Source: Gammaproteobacteria bacterium
Lineage (GTDB): Bacteria; Pseudomonadota; Gammaproteobacteria; Pseudomonadales; Halieaceae
Assembly: GCA_009937065.1 (NCBI GenBank)
Contig: JAACDF010000009.1
Location: 1-64,000, forward strand
Direction: 5' to 3'
Length of the DNA: 64,000 nucleotides
Part shown: positions 45,931 through 56,723 of the stretch, piece after piece
Layout: each line of letters opens with the position of its first letter
How positions within the stretch are numbered: the first letter of the stretch is position 1
Translations under genes and position numbers: made by a program
Notes under the pieces: generated by a model
Seen by the model: the letters and a program-made list of their open reading frames with translations, nothing else
The model's database searches: none
Told to the model about the DNA's origin: nothing

Positions 45931-47349
45931 ATGCTGCTATCTTTTGCTCCTATTCTTCTCCTCGTATTACTTCTTTTTTCCGCGGTTCAACTTTTCGGGG
46001 CAGATGCTTCCTACGGACCCAATCAGGTGGCGCTCCTAATAGCATCTGCTGCCGCGGGACTTGTCGGCATGTACCGCGGTCTAAGTTGGGCAGATATTCA
46101 AGAGAGCATGGTGGCAGGCATCAAGGTCGGGCTGGGGCCTATTTTGATTCTGTTGGCGGTCGGAGGTTTGATTGGCAGCTGGATGATCGCTGGCACAGTA
46201 CCCGCAATGATCTATTACGGCGTATCGATACTAAATCCATCCATCTTTTTCGCTGCAGCGGCGATTATTTGTGCGCTGGCCTCAATAAGTATCGGTAGCT
46301 CTTGGACGGTGGCAGGCACTCTGGGCATCGGACTTATCGGCATTGCCGACAGTTACGGCCTATCACCGGCAGTCGCCGCAGGAGCGATCATCAGTGGCGC
46401 CTACTTTGGTGATAAATTATCCCCCCTATCCGACACCACGAACCTTGCGGCAGCCTGTACCAGTGTCGATTTGTTCGCACACATTCGTCATATGCTATGG
46501 ACGACGGTGCCCGCTTTTTGCATCGCGTTGTTGTTCTTCTCCTTCATTCCATCCGGCGCGGCCACTGCGCCAGAGCAAATTGCTGAGCTTAGAGCCGCCA
46601 TTGATCAAGAATTCAATGTGAGCGTTGGCGTCCTGATCCCACTCGCCGTCATGATCGGTCTTATCTGGCGACGTGTGCCGGCCTATCCCGCGATCATGCT
46701 CGCCACATTGGCCGGCATCCTGACGGCTCTTACCTTACAAACTGACGTAGTCCGGAAGTTTGCCTTGATGGCCAATCCGGAGGCCACGATGCCTGTGGTC
46801 GAGGGCTTATGGCGAACACTGTTCGCAGGCTTCGAGGGAACAACCACAAACGAGGAGTTGAATAGCCTCATCAGCAAAGGCGGGATCGCCAGCATGCTCA
46901 ACACGGTCTGGCTCATCGTCAGCGCGCTCGCTTTCGGCGGCGTTCTGGAGCGCACCGGCATCCTCAAGCAAATCCTCGATAGCGTTCTCAAGTTGGTGAA
47001 GTCGACGGGGGACCTTGTCGCCGCCACTGTCACCGGTGGCTTCATTACCAACATTCTTGCTGCAGATCAGTTTCTCGCGATTGCCTTACCCGGACGTCTC
47101 TTCAGCAGCACCTATGACGATCGAGGTCTCAGTAGAGAAAATCTGTCGCGAACCCTAGAGGATTCGGCAACGATGACCTCAGCATTGATTCCCTGGAATA
47201 CCTGCGGTGCCTACATGGCTGCGACCTTAGGTGTGGCAACCTTTGACTACGCGCCCTATGCAATCTTCAATCTCGCCTGCCCTCTCATCGCGGTGGCATT
47301 CGGGTACCTCGCGTTTAAACAGAAGCCCGCAGCCCCCCAACCTGCATGA
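45931..47349 (+). CDS. nhaC: Na+/H+ antiporter, NhaC family
   Basis: SIGSSWTVAGTLGIGLIG; AAGAIISGAYFGDKLSPLSDTTNLAAACT; DSATMTSALIPWNTCGAYMAATLGV. Confidence 0.93.
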   Translation: MLLSFAPILLLVLLLFSAVQLFGADASYGPNQVALLIASAAAGLVGMYRGLSWADIQESMVAGIKVGLGPILILLAVGGLIGSWMIAGTVPAMIYYGVSILNPSIFFAAAAIICALASISIGSSWTVAGTLGIGLIGIADSYGLSPAVAAGAIISGAYFGDKLSPLSDTTNLAAACTSVDLFAHIRHMLWTTVPAFCIALLFFSFIPSGAATAPEQIAELRAAIDQEFNVSVGVLIPLAVMIGLIWRRVPAYPAIMLATLAGILTALTLQTDVVRKFALMANPEATMPVVEGLWRTLFAGFEGTTTNEELNSLISKGGIASMLNTVWLIVSALAFGGVLERTGILKQILDSVLKLVKSTGDLVAATVTGGFITNILAADQFLAIALPGRLFSSTYDDRGLSRENLSRTLEDSATMTSALIPWNTCGAYMAATLGVATFDYAPYAIFNLACPLIAVAFGYLAFKQKPAAPQPA

Positions 47350-47777
47350 GTTGGGATCATGAATCACCCTTCGTTTTGCGGTTCAAGGTCGAAGCTGAGC
47401 ATATTGATGCACTCGAACACACCAACAACACGCAGTACGTCAACTGGTGCAATGAGACCGCCTGGGCACACACCACGGAACTTGGTCTAGGTGCCGAGAC
47501 CTATAGGTCGCTCGACAGAGCAATGGCACTCACGAAGGCCGAATACCACTACCTGCTCGCAACGCGACTCGGCGAGGAGCTCGAAGTAGGAACCTGGATT
47601 ACCACGTGGGATCGAAGAATACTGATGGAGCGTCAGATGCAAATACGCTTAGTAGCCACCGGCGAAACTGTCCTAAGGGCTAAGCTCCTCTTCGTCTGCA
47701 TTGAAATTTCGACAGGCAAACCAAAGCGACCACCGAAAGCCTTTATCGAAGGCTATGCACCTGCGCTGATCTTTTGA
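47346..47777 (+). CDS. Acyl-CoA thioesterase, 4HBT hotdog family
   Basis: HIDALEHTNNTQYVNWCNETAWAHTTELGL; YHYLLATRLGEELEVGTWI. Confidence 0.88.
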   Translation: MSWDHESPFVLRFKVEAEHIDALEHTNNTQYVNWCNETAWAHTTELGLGAETYRSLDRAMALTKAEYHYLLATRLGEELEVGTWITTWDRRILMERQMQIRLVATGETVLRAKLLFVCIEISTGKPKRPPKAFIEGYAPALIF

Positions 47778-47876
47778 TCTCGATACTAGGTGTTAACACG
47801 GTGATCAGGCACTACAAAGCCGCGAGAGAAACAGTACTTTGGCTAGCTAAAACACTGACTCTGTTTTTATCTAGAC

Positions 47877-48824
47877 TCAGGCCCGAGGCCAGGAAAAGGG
47901 GATAACCTGCGAGAGTTCAGACCGCCCCAGCGCCAACATCAACAATCGATCAAAACCAAGTGCTACGCCTGCGCAATCTGGCACCCCGGCGCTTGTAGCA
48001 CTGATCAACCGCTCATCAATCTTGTGGGTAGTCTGGCCCCGCGATTGTCTGACACGATTATCAGCCTCAAAGCGACGCACCAAAACCTCCGGATCCGATT
48101 CTTCCCAGTAACCGTTTGCCAGTTCGACGCCCCGCACGTAGGCCTCGAATCGAGCTGCAACGCGTCTGCCACCGCGCTCAATAATGCGCGATAAGGCCGC
48201 TTGCTCTTCAAGGAAGTCAACGACGAAGACAAGTCCCCAGTCTACGATGCCCGGCTCCACAACATGTGTCATGAGAAGGTCGAGGTAGTCGAGCTTGTCG
48301 AGATCACCGACAACATCTAAACCGGCATTCAAGGCCGCCACCTCTAGCTCTAGCTCGGTAGCCTCGTTCAGGTTGATCTGACAAAAATGTTCGAGCAGCG
48401 CTCCGAGCGACCAAATTTGCCACGTAGACAACTGCAAGGTCTGAGCCAATAACTCAGCAACTTCACGCATCAGTTGACAGTGCGTCCAGCCGACTCGGTA
48501 CCATTCCAGCATCATAAATTCGGGGTTATGCTTGCCGCCGTATTCGCCGGACCTAAATACCTTTCCAAGCTGAAAAATGTCGCCAGAGCCTGAAGCAAGG
48601 AGTCGCTTCATTGCATACTCGGGAGAACTCTGCAAAAACCGAGGACCCTCGGAGGTCGCCACCGGAAACAGCTCTATATTGGGGTCTGTGATTGCGAAGC
48701 GACCCAGCATGGGGGTGTCGACTTCCAGGACACTGCGCGATGAAAGAAAGCTCCTGACCTCTTCAAGCAAGGCGGCCCGAGCACGCAGATCACCCATGTC
48801 TGCACTCGGCTTCCAATCAGACAT
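47877..48824 (-). CDS. epmA: Elongation factor P--(R)-beta-lysine ligase
   Basis: Class II LysRS-like without anticodon domain: EVDTPMLGRFAITDPNIE, FQLGKVFRSGEYGGKHNPEFMMLEWYR, ALGFDRLLMLALG. Confidence 0.95.
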   Translation of the reverse strand: MSDWKPSADMGDLRARAALLEEVRSFLSSRSVLEVDTPMLGRFAITDPNIELFPVATSEGPRFLQSSPEYAMKRLLASGSGDIFQLGKVFRSGEYGGKHNPEFMMLEWYRVGWTHCQLMREVAELLAQTLQLSTWQIWSLGALLEHFCQINLNEATELELEVAALNAGLDVVGDLDKLDYLDLLMTHVVEPGIVDWGLVFVVDFLEEQAALSRIIERGGRRVAARFEAYVRGVELANGYWEESDPEVLVRRFEADNRVRQSRGQTTHKIDERLISATSAGVPDCAGVALGFDRLLMLALGRSELSQVIPFSWPRA

Positions 48825-48838
48825 CGCTATTGTTCGCG

Positions 48839-49411
48839 TCAGGCCTTACTGGCTCGGCTAACGTATTCACCGCTTCTGGTATCAACCCGAATAATCTCAC
48901 CTTCAGATAGAAAAAGCGGTACACGGACTACAGCACCCGTGGACAGGGTTGCGGGCTTACTGCCGCCTTGGGCTGTATCGCCTTTAAGGCCCGGATCGGT
49001 TTCAGTAATTTCGAGCTCAATGAAGTTTGGTGGAGTGACCGCCAAAGGCGCACCATTGAACAGGGTTACTTCGAACTTTTCCTGCTCTTTTAACCACTTT
49101 TCAGCATCGGCAATCGCCGCCTTATCTGCGGAATGCTGCTCAAATGTATTGGGATCCATGAAATACCAAAACTCGCCATCGGTATAGGAATACTCCAGAT
49201 CGATGTCCAGTACGTCAGCACCCTCGAGCGAATCGCCTGATTTAAAGGTCTTCTCCAAAACACGGCCGGAGCGAAGGTTGCGCAGCTTGACTCTATTAAA
49301 CGCCTGTCCTTTTCCAGGTTTAACGTACTCATTCTCCATAATGGAGCACGGTTCGTTATCCAGCATGACCTTGAGTCCCGGCTTAAATTCGTTGGTAGAA
49401 AAATTAGGCAT
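48839..49411 (-). CDS. efp: Elongation factor P
   Basis: [60 protein letters not shown]. Start set at 49411. Confidence 0.97.
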   Translation of the reverse strand: MPNFSTNEFKPGLKVMLDNEPCSIMENEYVKPGKGQAFNRVKLRNLRSGRVLEKTFKSGDSLEGADVLDIDLEYSYTDGEFWYFMDPNTFEQHSADKAAIADAEKWLKEQEKFEVTLFNGAPLAVTPPNFIELEITETDPGLKGDTAQGGSKPATLSTGAVVRVPLFLSEGEIIRVDTRSGEYVSRASKA

Positions 49412-49488
49412 GAAATCCAAACCTCGCGGCATCAGTTAAGCGGCGATCATACATTAGCGACACATAAATCGGCGAGCGCAGCCAGATG

Positions 49489-50382
49489 CTAGCCCCGTCT
49501 TTTACCTAAGAAATACAAAGCACCGTCCAAACCCACGGTCGATAGCTGGTAGCGCGCCTGCGATCTCACTACCGGCTTGGCACGAAAGGCAACACCTATA
49601 CCAGCGGCATTAAGCATTTTAAGATCATTAGCGCCATCACCAACGGCCATGGTCTGTCGCATACTGATGCCCATCGAAGCGGCTATTTCTCGCAACTTCG
49701 CCTCTTTGTATTCGGCATTGACGATGGGCGGTACTACAGCACCCGTTAACAGACCAGCAGATACCTCTAGCGTGTTGGCAAAGAACTCATCCATGCCTAA
49801 CTCAGCAGCCACGTGTTCAGCGAACAGACGGAAACCACCTGAGATAATGACAGTTTTAACGTTCATCCCGCGCAGGGAGACCATCAGCTCCCTAACGCCG
49901 TCGCTGAAGGGCAAATCCTTGGCTATCTGACGTGCTACATCGGCTTCAAGACCCCTGAGTAAACTCAGTCGCTCAGCGAAACTTTGATTAAAATCCAACT
50001 CTCCTCGCATAGCTCGCTCGGTGATAGTGGAAACTTGATCACCCACTCCTGCACGAAGTGCTAACTCATCAATGACTTCACACTGAATCAGCGTCGAATC
50101 CATATCAAAGACAGCAAGCTTGATATCTGAGATTGCTTCTGACTGGTGCTGAAAGTTGATATCGACGTTGTCAGCAAGACCCAAATCTGACCACGCGATC
50201 GAATCAAGGTCTGCAGAATCAGATTTCAAGTGCCAGCGCTCCGCACACCGGACCTCGGCCAATGTTTTTGCAACAGGCAGCGCGTCGGTATCGACAATCT
50301 GAATATGCTGATCCTCTAGAAATGCTCTGACCGAATTCAAGTTCGGCATGACCGGCTGAGCCGCTAGAATCGTAATGTACAT
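49489..50382 (-). CDS. serB: Phosphoserine phosphatase
   Basis: LAVFDMDSTLIQCEVIDELALRAGVGDQVSTITERAMRGELDF; VIISGGF; AVGDGANDLKML. Confidence 0.96.
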   Translation of the reverse strand: MYITILAAQPVMPNLNSVRAFLEDQHIQIVDTDALPVAKTLAEVRCAERWHLKSDSADLDSIAWSDLGLADNVDINFQHQSEAISDIKLAVFDMDSTLIQCEVIDELALRAGVGDQVSTITERAMRGELDFNQSFAERLSLLRGLEADVARQIAKDLPFSDGVRELMVSLRGMNVKTVIISGGFRLFAEHVAAELGMDEFFANTLEVSAGLLTGAVVPPIVNAEYKEAKLREIAASMGISMRQTMAVGDGANDLKMLNAAGIGVAFRAKPVVRSQARYQLSTVGLDGALYFLGKRRG

Positions 50383-50485
50383 GGGCCTATTTTTGACGTC
50401 GCTTGCGAGGCTTCATGATACCCTGAGTCGGAGGTGACATTGCCAGTGTTGCCTCAAAACATCAGATTTTAGGGAGCAAGACGTC

Positions 50486-51730
50486 GTGGTCTTCTGGGAG
50501 CGTTTGGACATAGGCCAAAAGACTGGCTTGCTCGCCGCCGCTGGCGTTTTTGTGGCAGCGCAAATAACACTAAGCTTAACTCTCACCTCGAAAGCCTATC
50601 TAGACGAAGAGTCGCGTGCCCTTCACGCCGAAGCACTTCTAAACGCCGTGGCGTCGCGCACGGCTGGACTTGTGGCGTCGGATGACATGCTCACCGCCAC
50701 AAGTGAACTAAATAAACTGCTGGCCTCCAAAGTCGTCGGTGGTGCCGCTATTTCCAATGTGGACGGCGAGTTCCTGGTGGTGGTGGGGTCTTTGGCGAAT
50801 GATCCGCAGCTGTATCATGCGCCGCTCAGAATAGGTCCTGACATAGCGGGACGACTGACCGTGCAACTTGAGACTGTGACATCAAACTCATCGCTGCGAT
50901 TGACAGTCTCTGCACTCAGCCTCGTATTGGCGATGTTCAGTTACGCCGGTGCGGTTTCCATATCTAGGTCACAATCACGTCGACTCAGAGCTGTCCTCGG
51001 ACGCATCGCACACTCGGGTCAGGTTGATGACCGCCTCGATGTGCTGGCTCAGATAGAAACAGCCATCGATGACTTACCGCTTGATCTCATGACAACATCC
51101 GATGAAGAAGTGATTGATGAGACATCACTCGACTCGATGGCTGTCACGACAATCAGCCTGGACCATCTCGGGCGATACATTAATACCGTCGATGAGATCA
51201 CGCTTGCGAACTATGTCGGAACCTATGAAAAACTGGCAAATGCTGTGGCACAGCTGCTGGGTGGCGATTTTCAAGCGGCTAGACCTGAGAGCTTAACGCT
51301 CTTTTTTGAAGGAACTAAAAGGGGCATGACACCCGATGCGCGAGCGGTCATCGCGAGTAGATTACTGCAGCATCTACTGGCAGGGGCGGAGAGAAGCCAG
51401 CGTCGAAAATTCGCCTGCGGGATCGGCGTTGGGCGCAGTGACATGGGTCGTGGTGAACGGGGGTCGGTCTACGCCACTCTTTACAACCAAACCGTTATTG
51501 ATGAGACGCTGACCATAGCGCAGCGAGCTGGGTCATCGGTAAAGCTGGCCCCCTCGATTTTGAAAAGCGACCAAGTAGAGTCTCTGTTTGATGTCATAGA
51601 AACAGCGGATGGCGATACCCAGCTGGGTGCGCCAACCGCAGAACTACTCCCCGAGCTAGATAAACAGAGCAAACTACTTCAGAGGCGACTGTTCCCTGAT
51701 GTAGGTGAGCAGTCTGACCTCCCCTTCTAG
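50486..51730 (+). CDS. Membrane protein with periplasmic region and possible degenerate nucleotide-cyclase-like cytoplasmic domain (serB-linked, YtjB/AhpA-like position)
   Basis: Two TMs flanking a periplasmic region. C-terminal [44 protein letters not shown]... is faintly reminiscent of class III cyclase folds; divergent from serB. Confidence 0.5.
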   Translation: MVFWERLDIGQKTGLLAAAGVFVAAQITLSLTLTSKAYLDEESRALHAEALLNAVASRTAGLVASDDMLTATSELNKLLASKVVGGAAISNVDGEFLVVVGSLANDPQLYHAPLRIGPDIAGRLTVQLETVTSNSSLRLTVSALSLVLAMFSYAGAVSISRSQSRRLRAVLGRIAHSGQVDDRLDVLAQIETAIDDLPLDLMTTSDEEVIDETSLDSMAVTTISLDHLGRYINTVDEITLANYVGTYEKLANAVAQLLGGDFQAARPESLTLFFEGTKRGMTPDARAVIASRLLQHLLAGAERSQRRKFACGIGVGRSDMGRGERGSVYATLYNQTVIDETLTIAQRAGSSVKLAPSILKSDQVESLFDVIETADGDTQLGAPTAELLPELDKQSKLLQRRLFPDVGEQSDLPF

Positions 51731-53979
51731 CCCTCGGCGATGGCCAGTCCGCTGACCTTTTGGAAGCCCTTTGGCAAGCGATTGCCTCGGCGGCCACGCT
51801 CCCCACGGTAGTTCTCGAGATCGGATAACTTTAGCTTTAAGTACTGGCGGCCAGACTGGACTTGCACCACATCGCCATCTCCGAAAACCAATAGCCCTAC
51901 CAAGAGTTCCTCGCGAGCCTGCGCTCTAGAAGACGGAATACCTATAATTTTATTTCCCTTACCCTTCGCGAGCTCGGGCAAATCTGCGAGTGGGAATACC
52001 AGCAGTCGGCCTTCAGACGTCGCCGCCGCAACCAATAAATTTTGTCGCTCGGGTACGTTAACAGGAGGCATCACCTGCGACCCTTTAGGCAGGCTCAATA
52101 CCGCCTTCCCCGCCTTATTTTTGGCTACCAGATCGCTGAATTTCGCAACAAAGCCATAGCCAGCATCGGTGGCTAACAAGAACTTTTGATGCTGTGTTCC
52201 CGTCATCAAGCCCTCGAAGGTAGCTCCGGAAGGAGGCGCAATTCGCCCGGTCAGCGGCTCACCCTGACCTCGCGCTGATGGGAGTTGATGCGTCGGTAGA
52301 GAATAGGCTCTTCCCGTCGAATCAAATACCACAGTGGTTTGATTACTCCGCCCTAGTGCAGAAAATTTGTAGGCATCGCCTGACTTGTAATTCAATGTCT
52401 CTGGATCGATGTCATGGCCCTTGGCCGCTCGAATCCACCCTTTCTCAGAGAGGACAATGGTCATTGGATCTGCGCTGGTTAGCTCAAGTTCAGAGAACGC
52501 CTTGGCCTCGTCAACCTGAACCAAGCGCGACCGACGGTCATCACCGTACTCATCGGCAATAGCGACTAGCTCACCGCGAATGAGCTTAGTCATGAGGGCA
52601 TTACTACCGAGTGTTTTCTGAAGTGAGTCTCGCTCGTCACTCAACTCGGACTGCTCACCACGGATCTTCATCTCCTCGAGCTTTGCCAAATTCCGTAGCT
52701 TTAAGTCGAGGATAGCGTCGGCCTGTATATCGGATAAGGAGAATCTCGCCATCAGTTCCTGTTTCGGCTCTTCCTCCTCTCGGATAATGCGAATCACCTC
52801 GTCAATATTTAGATAGGCGACTAGGTAACCCTCTAGAATGTGAAGGCGTTTGAGCACCTTCTCAAGGCGATACTCGAGTCGTCTACGCACTGTCTGACGT
52901 CGGAACTGAACCCAGTCGCGCAGCAGCATGTCCAGAGAACGCACACCCGGGCGTCCATTCATGCCAATTACGTTGAGATTCACCCGATAGCTTCGTTCCA
53001 GATCAGTCGTGGCAAACAAGTGACTCATCATGGCATCGAGATCGACTCGATTGGAGCGAGGAACAATGACCAGGCGGGTGGGATGCTCGTGGTCAGATTC
53101 ATCACGCAGATCCGACACCATAGGAAGCTTTTTAGCCTGCATCTGGGCGGCGATTTGCTCGAGCACCTTTGAGCCTGACACCTGGTAAGGCAGGGCATGA
53201 AGAACGACTGCACCGTCTTCCCGCCTCCAGGCTGCACGCATACGAATACTGCCGCGCCCAGTTCTATAAATGTCACGCACCTCTTCCGGCGACGTAGTGA
53301 TCTGGGCGTCCGTTGGGAAGTCAGGCGCCTGAATATGACCACAAAGCGCGTCAATGGTGGCTTCAGGATGATCAAGAAGGTGGATCGTTGCGTTGACAAC
53401 CTCTCGCAGATTGTGGGGAGGGATATCGGTGGCCATACCGACTGCTATACCCGTGGTCCCATTTAGGAGGAGGTTGGGCACCTGAGCAGGAAGCACCATG
53501 GGCTCATCCATGCTCCCATCAAAGTTTGGCTGCCAATCGACCGTGCCCTGTCCGAGCTCCCCCAACAGCACGTCGGCATATTTGGTCAGCTTTGACTCTG
53601 TATACCGCATGGCCGCAAATGACTTTGGATCGTCTGCCGACCCCCAGTTTCCTTGACCATCAATAAGGGGGTATCGATACGAGAAATCCTGCGCCATCAA
53701 TACCATAGCTTCGTAGGCTGCGCTGTCACCGTGCGGGTGGAACTTACCGATCACATCGCCCACAGTTCGGGCCGACTTCTTGTATTTAGCAGAGGACTTC
53801 AATCCCAATTCGCTCATCGCGTAGACAATTCTTCGCTGAACAGGTTTCAAACCGTCACCCACGTGCGGCAGGGCACGATCGAGAATGACGTACATCGAAT
53901 AATCGAGATAAGCCTTCTCCGCATACTCCTTCAAGGAGAGGGTTTCGGTGGCTTGAGGGGCGTTAAAAAGGTCTGACAT
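51727..53979 (-). CDS. parC: DNA topoisomerase IV subunit A
   Basis: [78 protein letters not shown]. Confidence 0.97.
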   Translation of the reverse strand: MSDLFNAPQATETLSLKEYAEKAYLDYSMYVILDRALPHVGDGLKPVQRRIVYAMSELGLKSSAKYKKSARTVGDVIGKFHPHGDSAAYEAMVLMAQDFSYRYPLIDGQGNWGSADDPKSFAAMRYTESKLTKYADVLLGELGQGTVDWQPNFDGSMDEPMVLPAQVPNLLLNGTTGIAVGMATDIPPHNLREVVNATIHLLDHPEATIDALCGHIQAPDFPTDAQITTSPEEVRDIYRTGRGSIRMRAAWRREDGAVVLHALPYQVSGSKVLEQIAAQMQAKKLPMVSDLRDESDHEHPTRLVIVPRSNRVDLDAMMSHLFATTDLERSYRVNLNVIGMNGRPGVRSLDMLLRDWVQFRRQTVRRRLEYRLEKVLKRLHILEGYLVAYLNIDEVIRIIREEEEPKQELMARFSLSDIQADAILDLKLRNLAKLEEMKIRGEQSELSDERDSLQKTLGSNALMTKLIRGELVAIADEYGDDRRSRLVQVDEAKAFSELELTSADPMTIVLSEKGWIRAAKGHDIDPETLNYKSGDAYKFSALGRSNQTTVVFDSTGRAYSLPTHQLPSARGQGEPLTGRIAPPSGATFEGLMTGTQHQKFLLATDAGYGFVAKFSDLVAKNKAGKAVLSLPKGSQVMPPVNVPERQNLLVAAATSEGRLLVFPLADLPELAKGKGNKIIGIPSSRAQAREELLVGLLVFGDGDVVQVQSGRQYLKLKLSDLENYRGERGRRGNRLPKGFQKVSGLAIAEG

Positions 53980-54085
53980 AGAACCAAATCACCTTTGAGA
54001 ACAAATCGTTCGTTTTGTGGACGCTGAAGGGCCACGTCGTGATAGCCTTCACACGCTCAGATTATCTCACAGCAGTGACCCTAGC

Positions 54086-54538
54086 ATGGAACAAATTAAC
54101 TGGCGTTGGCGCCACTTCGACACAATGTCGGCAGCTGCGTGGCATGACATTCTCATGCTGCGAGCCGACGTGTTTGTCGTTGAGCAAGCCTGTGCATACA
54201 AAGATCCTGATCCTAAAGATATCGTCAGCTGGCACCTCACGGGTCACATGGGCGATGAACTAGTTGCAACCATGAGGGTCGTGCCGCCGGGAATAAGTTA
54301 TGACGAGTGCTCAATTGGCAGGGTGGTCGTACCTACATCACTCCGGGGACAACGCCGGGGTGTTGAGCTAATGAATGTGGGCATCGCCTTCTGCGAATCC
54401 CGCTGGAATTCAGGGATCAGAATCAGTGGCCAAGGCTACCTGAAAGGATTTTATGAGGCCCTAGGATTTGAAACGATCCACGGGCCCTATATGGAAGATG
54501 ATATTCCACATTACGAGATGCTAAAGCCTGGCACCTAA
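54086..54538 (+). CDS. GNAT family N-acetyltransferase (ElaA-like)
   Basis: LRADVFVVEQACAYKDPDPKDIVSWHLTGH; IGRVVVPTSLRGQRRGVELMNVGI; QGYLKGFYEALGFETIHGPYMEDDIPHYEM. Start set at 54086. Confidence 0.88.
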   Translation: MEQINWRWRHFDTMSAAAWHDILMLRADVFVVEQACAYKDPDPKDIVSWHLTGHMGDELVATMRVVPPGISYDECSIGRVVVPTSLRGQRRGVELMNVGIAFCESRWNSGIRISGQGYLKGFYEALGFETIHGPYMEDDIPHYEMLKPGT

Positions 54539-54539
54539 C

Positions 54540-56357
54540 TCAGGCGGCAGCCCGTGAAGCGCGCTTACGCTCGTGCTCGAGCAGCAGTTTTTTGCGCAGA
54601 CGAATACTGTTTGGCGTGACCTCGACGAGCTCATCGGAGTCGATAAACTCCAACGCCTGCTCAAGGGTGTGCAGAACCGGTGGCGTCAGAATCAATGCTT
54701 CATCCGTGCCCGAAGCCCTAACGTTTGTCAGCTGTTTAGCCTTGGTTGGATTCACAACCAGATCGTTACTGCGACTGTGCAGCCCTACGATCTGACCTTC
54801 GTAAACCTCGACGTTTGCCTCGATAAACAGACGACCTCGATCCTGCAAACTGTACAACGCATAAGCGAGCGTCTTTCCCTTGACCATGGACACAAGGACG
54901 CCATTGTTCCGCTGCGCCAGCTCAGCCTTGCTGACGGGTCCGTAGTGATCAAAAATATGCGTCATGATCCCACTGCCCGAAGTCAGGGTCATAAACATCG
55001 AGCGAAACCCAATCAACCCACGAGCTGGAACGATGAACTCCAATCGAACACGCCCGCTCGTATCTTGGACCATGTTCTTCATCTCTGCCCGGCGCTGGCC
55101 GAGCTCTTCCATCACGCCACCCTGATGTTGCGACTCACAATCGATAACCAGCTGCTCGTAAGGTTCGCAGAGCTGACCATCAATCTCTTTCTGAATAACC
55201 TCAGGTCTCGATACTCCGAGCTCAAAGCCCTCGCGCCGCATGCTCTCTATTAAGACAGACAGATGTAGCTCGCCGCGTCCAGAGACCACGAATTTATCGG
55301 GGCTATCGCCCTGCTCAACCCGCAGTGCCACATTGTGGATGAGCTCTCGATCCAGTCTCTCTTTGATGTTGCGCGAGGTGACGTACTTTCCCTCAAGCCC
55401 TGCGAAAGGCGAATCGTTGACCTGAAACGTCATGCTGACTGTCGGCTCGTCAACCGATAGCGGAGCGAGTGGCTCAGCAGCCAAAGGGTCACATAAGGTG
55501 TCAGAGATATTGAGCGCATCAATCCCGGTAACACAAACAATATCGCCCGCTTCTGCCATATCCACGTCGATACGCTCAAGTCCGTGATAGCCCATGACCT
55601 GCAGGATTTTGCCGCTTCGGGAGCCCGACTCGCGATCAACAACAGACACTTGTGTATTTGGCGATAGCTTGCCACGAGTAATTCTACCCACACCGATGAC
55701 GCCAACGTAGCTGTTGTAATCGAGTGCAGAAATCTGCATTTGAAACGGCCCCTGAGAGTTCACTTCGGGCGCCGATACATGGTCAATGATCATCTGAAAC
55801 AGTGGCTCCATGTCTTCGGACATATTGTCAGGATCATCGCCTGCAATTCCATTGAGCGCAGAAGCGTAAATAATGGGGAAATCTAATTGCTCTTCAGTCG
55901 CTCCGAGCGAATCGAAGAGATCAAAGACTTGATCGATTACCCAATCAGGACGTGCGCCGGGACGATCAATTTTGTTCACGACGAGGACAGGGTTCAAACC
56001 TCGCTCGAATGCCTTTGAGGTGACGAACCGTGTTTGCGGCATGGGCCCGTCAACGGCGTCCACGATCAGCAATACGCTATCGACCATCGACAACACACGC
56101 TCGACCTCGCCACCAAAATCCGCGTGTCCGGGCGTATCTACAATATTGATGCGGAAATCGTTCCACTTAATAGCGGTGTTTTTGGCGAGGATGGTAATCC
56201 CGCGCTCACGCTCTTGATCGTTAGAGTCCATTATTCGCTCTGCACCCTGACTCTTACGATCAAGCGTTCCAGACTGCTGTAACAGGCAGTCGACTAAGGT
56301 CGTTTTTCCATGATCAACGTGCGCGATAATCGCGATATTTCGAAGATTCTCAATCAC
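54540..56357 (-). CDS. typA: Ribosome-associated GTPase TypA/BipA
   Basis: [71 protein letters not shown]. Confidence 0.97.
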   Translation of the reverse strand: MIENLRNIAIIAHVDHGKTTLVDCLLQQSGTLDRKSQGAERIMDSNDQERERGITILAKNTAIKWNDFRINIVDTPGHADFGGEVERVLSMVDSVLLIVDAVDGPMPQTRFVTSKAFERGLNPVLVVNKIDRPGARPDWVIDQVFDLFDSLGATEEQLDFPIIYASALNGIAGDDPDNMSEDMEPLFQMIIDHVSAPEVNSQGPFQMQISALDYNSYVGVIGVGRITRGKLSPNTQVSVVDRESGSRSGKILQVMGYHGLERIDVDMAEAGDIVCVTGIDALNISDTLCDPLAAEPLAPLSVDEPTVSMTFQVNDSPFAGLEGKYVTSRNIKERLDRELIHNVALRVEQGDSPDKFVVSGRGELHLSVLIESMRREGFELGVSRPEVIQKEIDGQLCEPYEQLVIDCESQHQGGVMEELGQRRAEMKNMVQDTSGRVRLEFIVPARGLIGFRSMFMTLTSGSGIMTHIFDHYGPVSKAELAQRNNGVLVSMVKGKTLAYALYSLQDRGRLFIEANVEVYEGQIVGLHSRSNDLVVNPTKAKQLTNVRASGTDEALILTPPVLHTLEQALEFIDSDELVEVTPNSIRLRKKLLLEHERKRASRAAA

Positions 56358-56491
56358 TTCTCAGTTCTCAGTTTGGTGGTTTCGTGAGGCGCGCGGACTT
56401 TACCACAGTCGAAGAGAGTGTAGGTCTGGTAATTCTGCCGTGATCCGACGCCTTCTAAGGGCAATCGTCCTGATTACGACAACCGTCAAAT

Positions 56492-56508
56492 TGCACTAAA
56501 AAAGTGCG
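56492..56508 (+). promoter_or_regulatory. NtrC-like binding site (GCAC-TAAAAAA-GTGC)
   Basis: Perfect half-sites with the canonical 7-nt spacing, upstream of the sigma54 promoter of glnA. Confidence 0.75.
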
Positions 56509-56521
56509 TAGTTTGTTTGTA

Positions 56522-56538
56522 TGCACTATTATTGGGCG
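56522..56538 (+). promoter_or_regulatory. Second NtrC-like binding site (GCAC-TATTATT-GGGC)
   Basis: One mismatch to GCAC-N7-GTGC; exactly 30 bp from the first site. Confidence 0.6.
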
Positions 56539-56622
56539 TGTAAATTTTCCTACTTATCTAATTTATTCAGAAATAAAGATTAAAATCAGTTATTTACGGG
56601 AATTTTTGAGCTACAGTCCTGC

Positions 56623-56638
56623 TGGCACGCTGCTTGCT
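56623..56638 (+). promoter_or_regulatory. Sigma54 (-24/-12) promoter of glnA
   Basis: TGGCACGctgcTTGCT matches the TGGCACG-N4-TTGCW consensus. Confidence 0.9.
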
Positions 56639-56723
56639 TCTATTAGTCAGTAAAGGTGCATTGCTAAAAATGTACGCACACAGAAACCGATTACATCGGG
56701 TTATTCAGTCCTTAGGAGGCAAC

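Noticed and set aside
54573-55253. 226-aa plus-strand ORF opposite typA
   Set aside because: Fully antisense to a strongly supported typA; composition looks like a shadow frame, with no recognisable domain.
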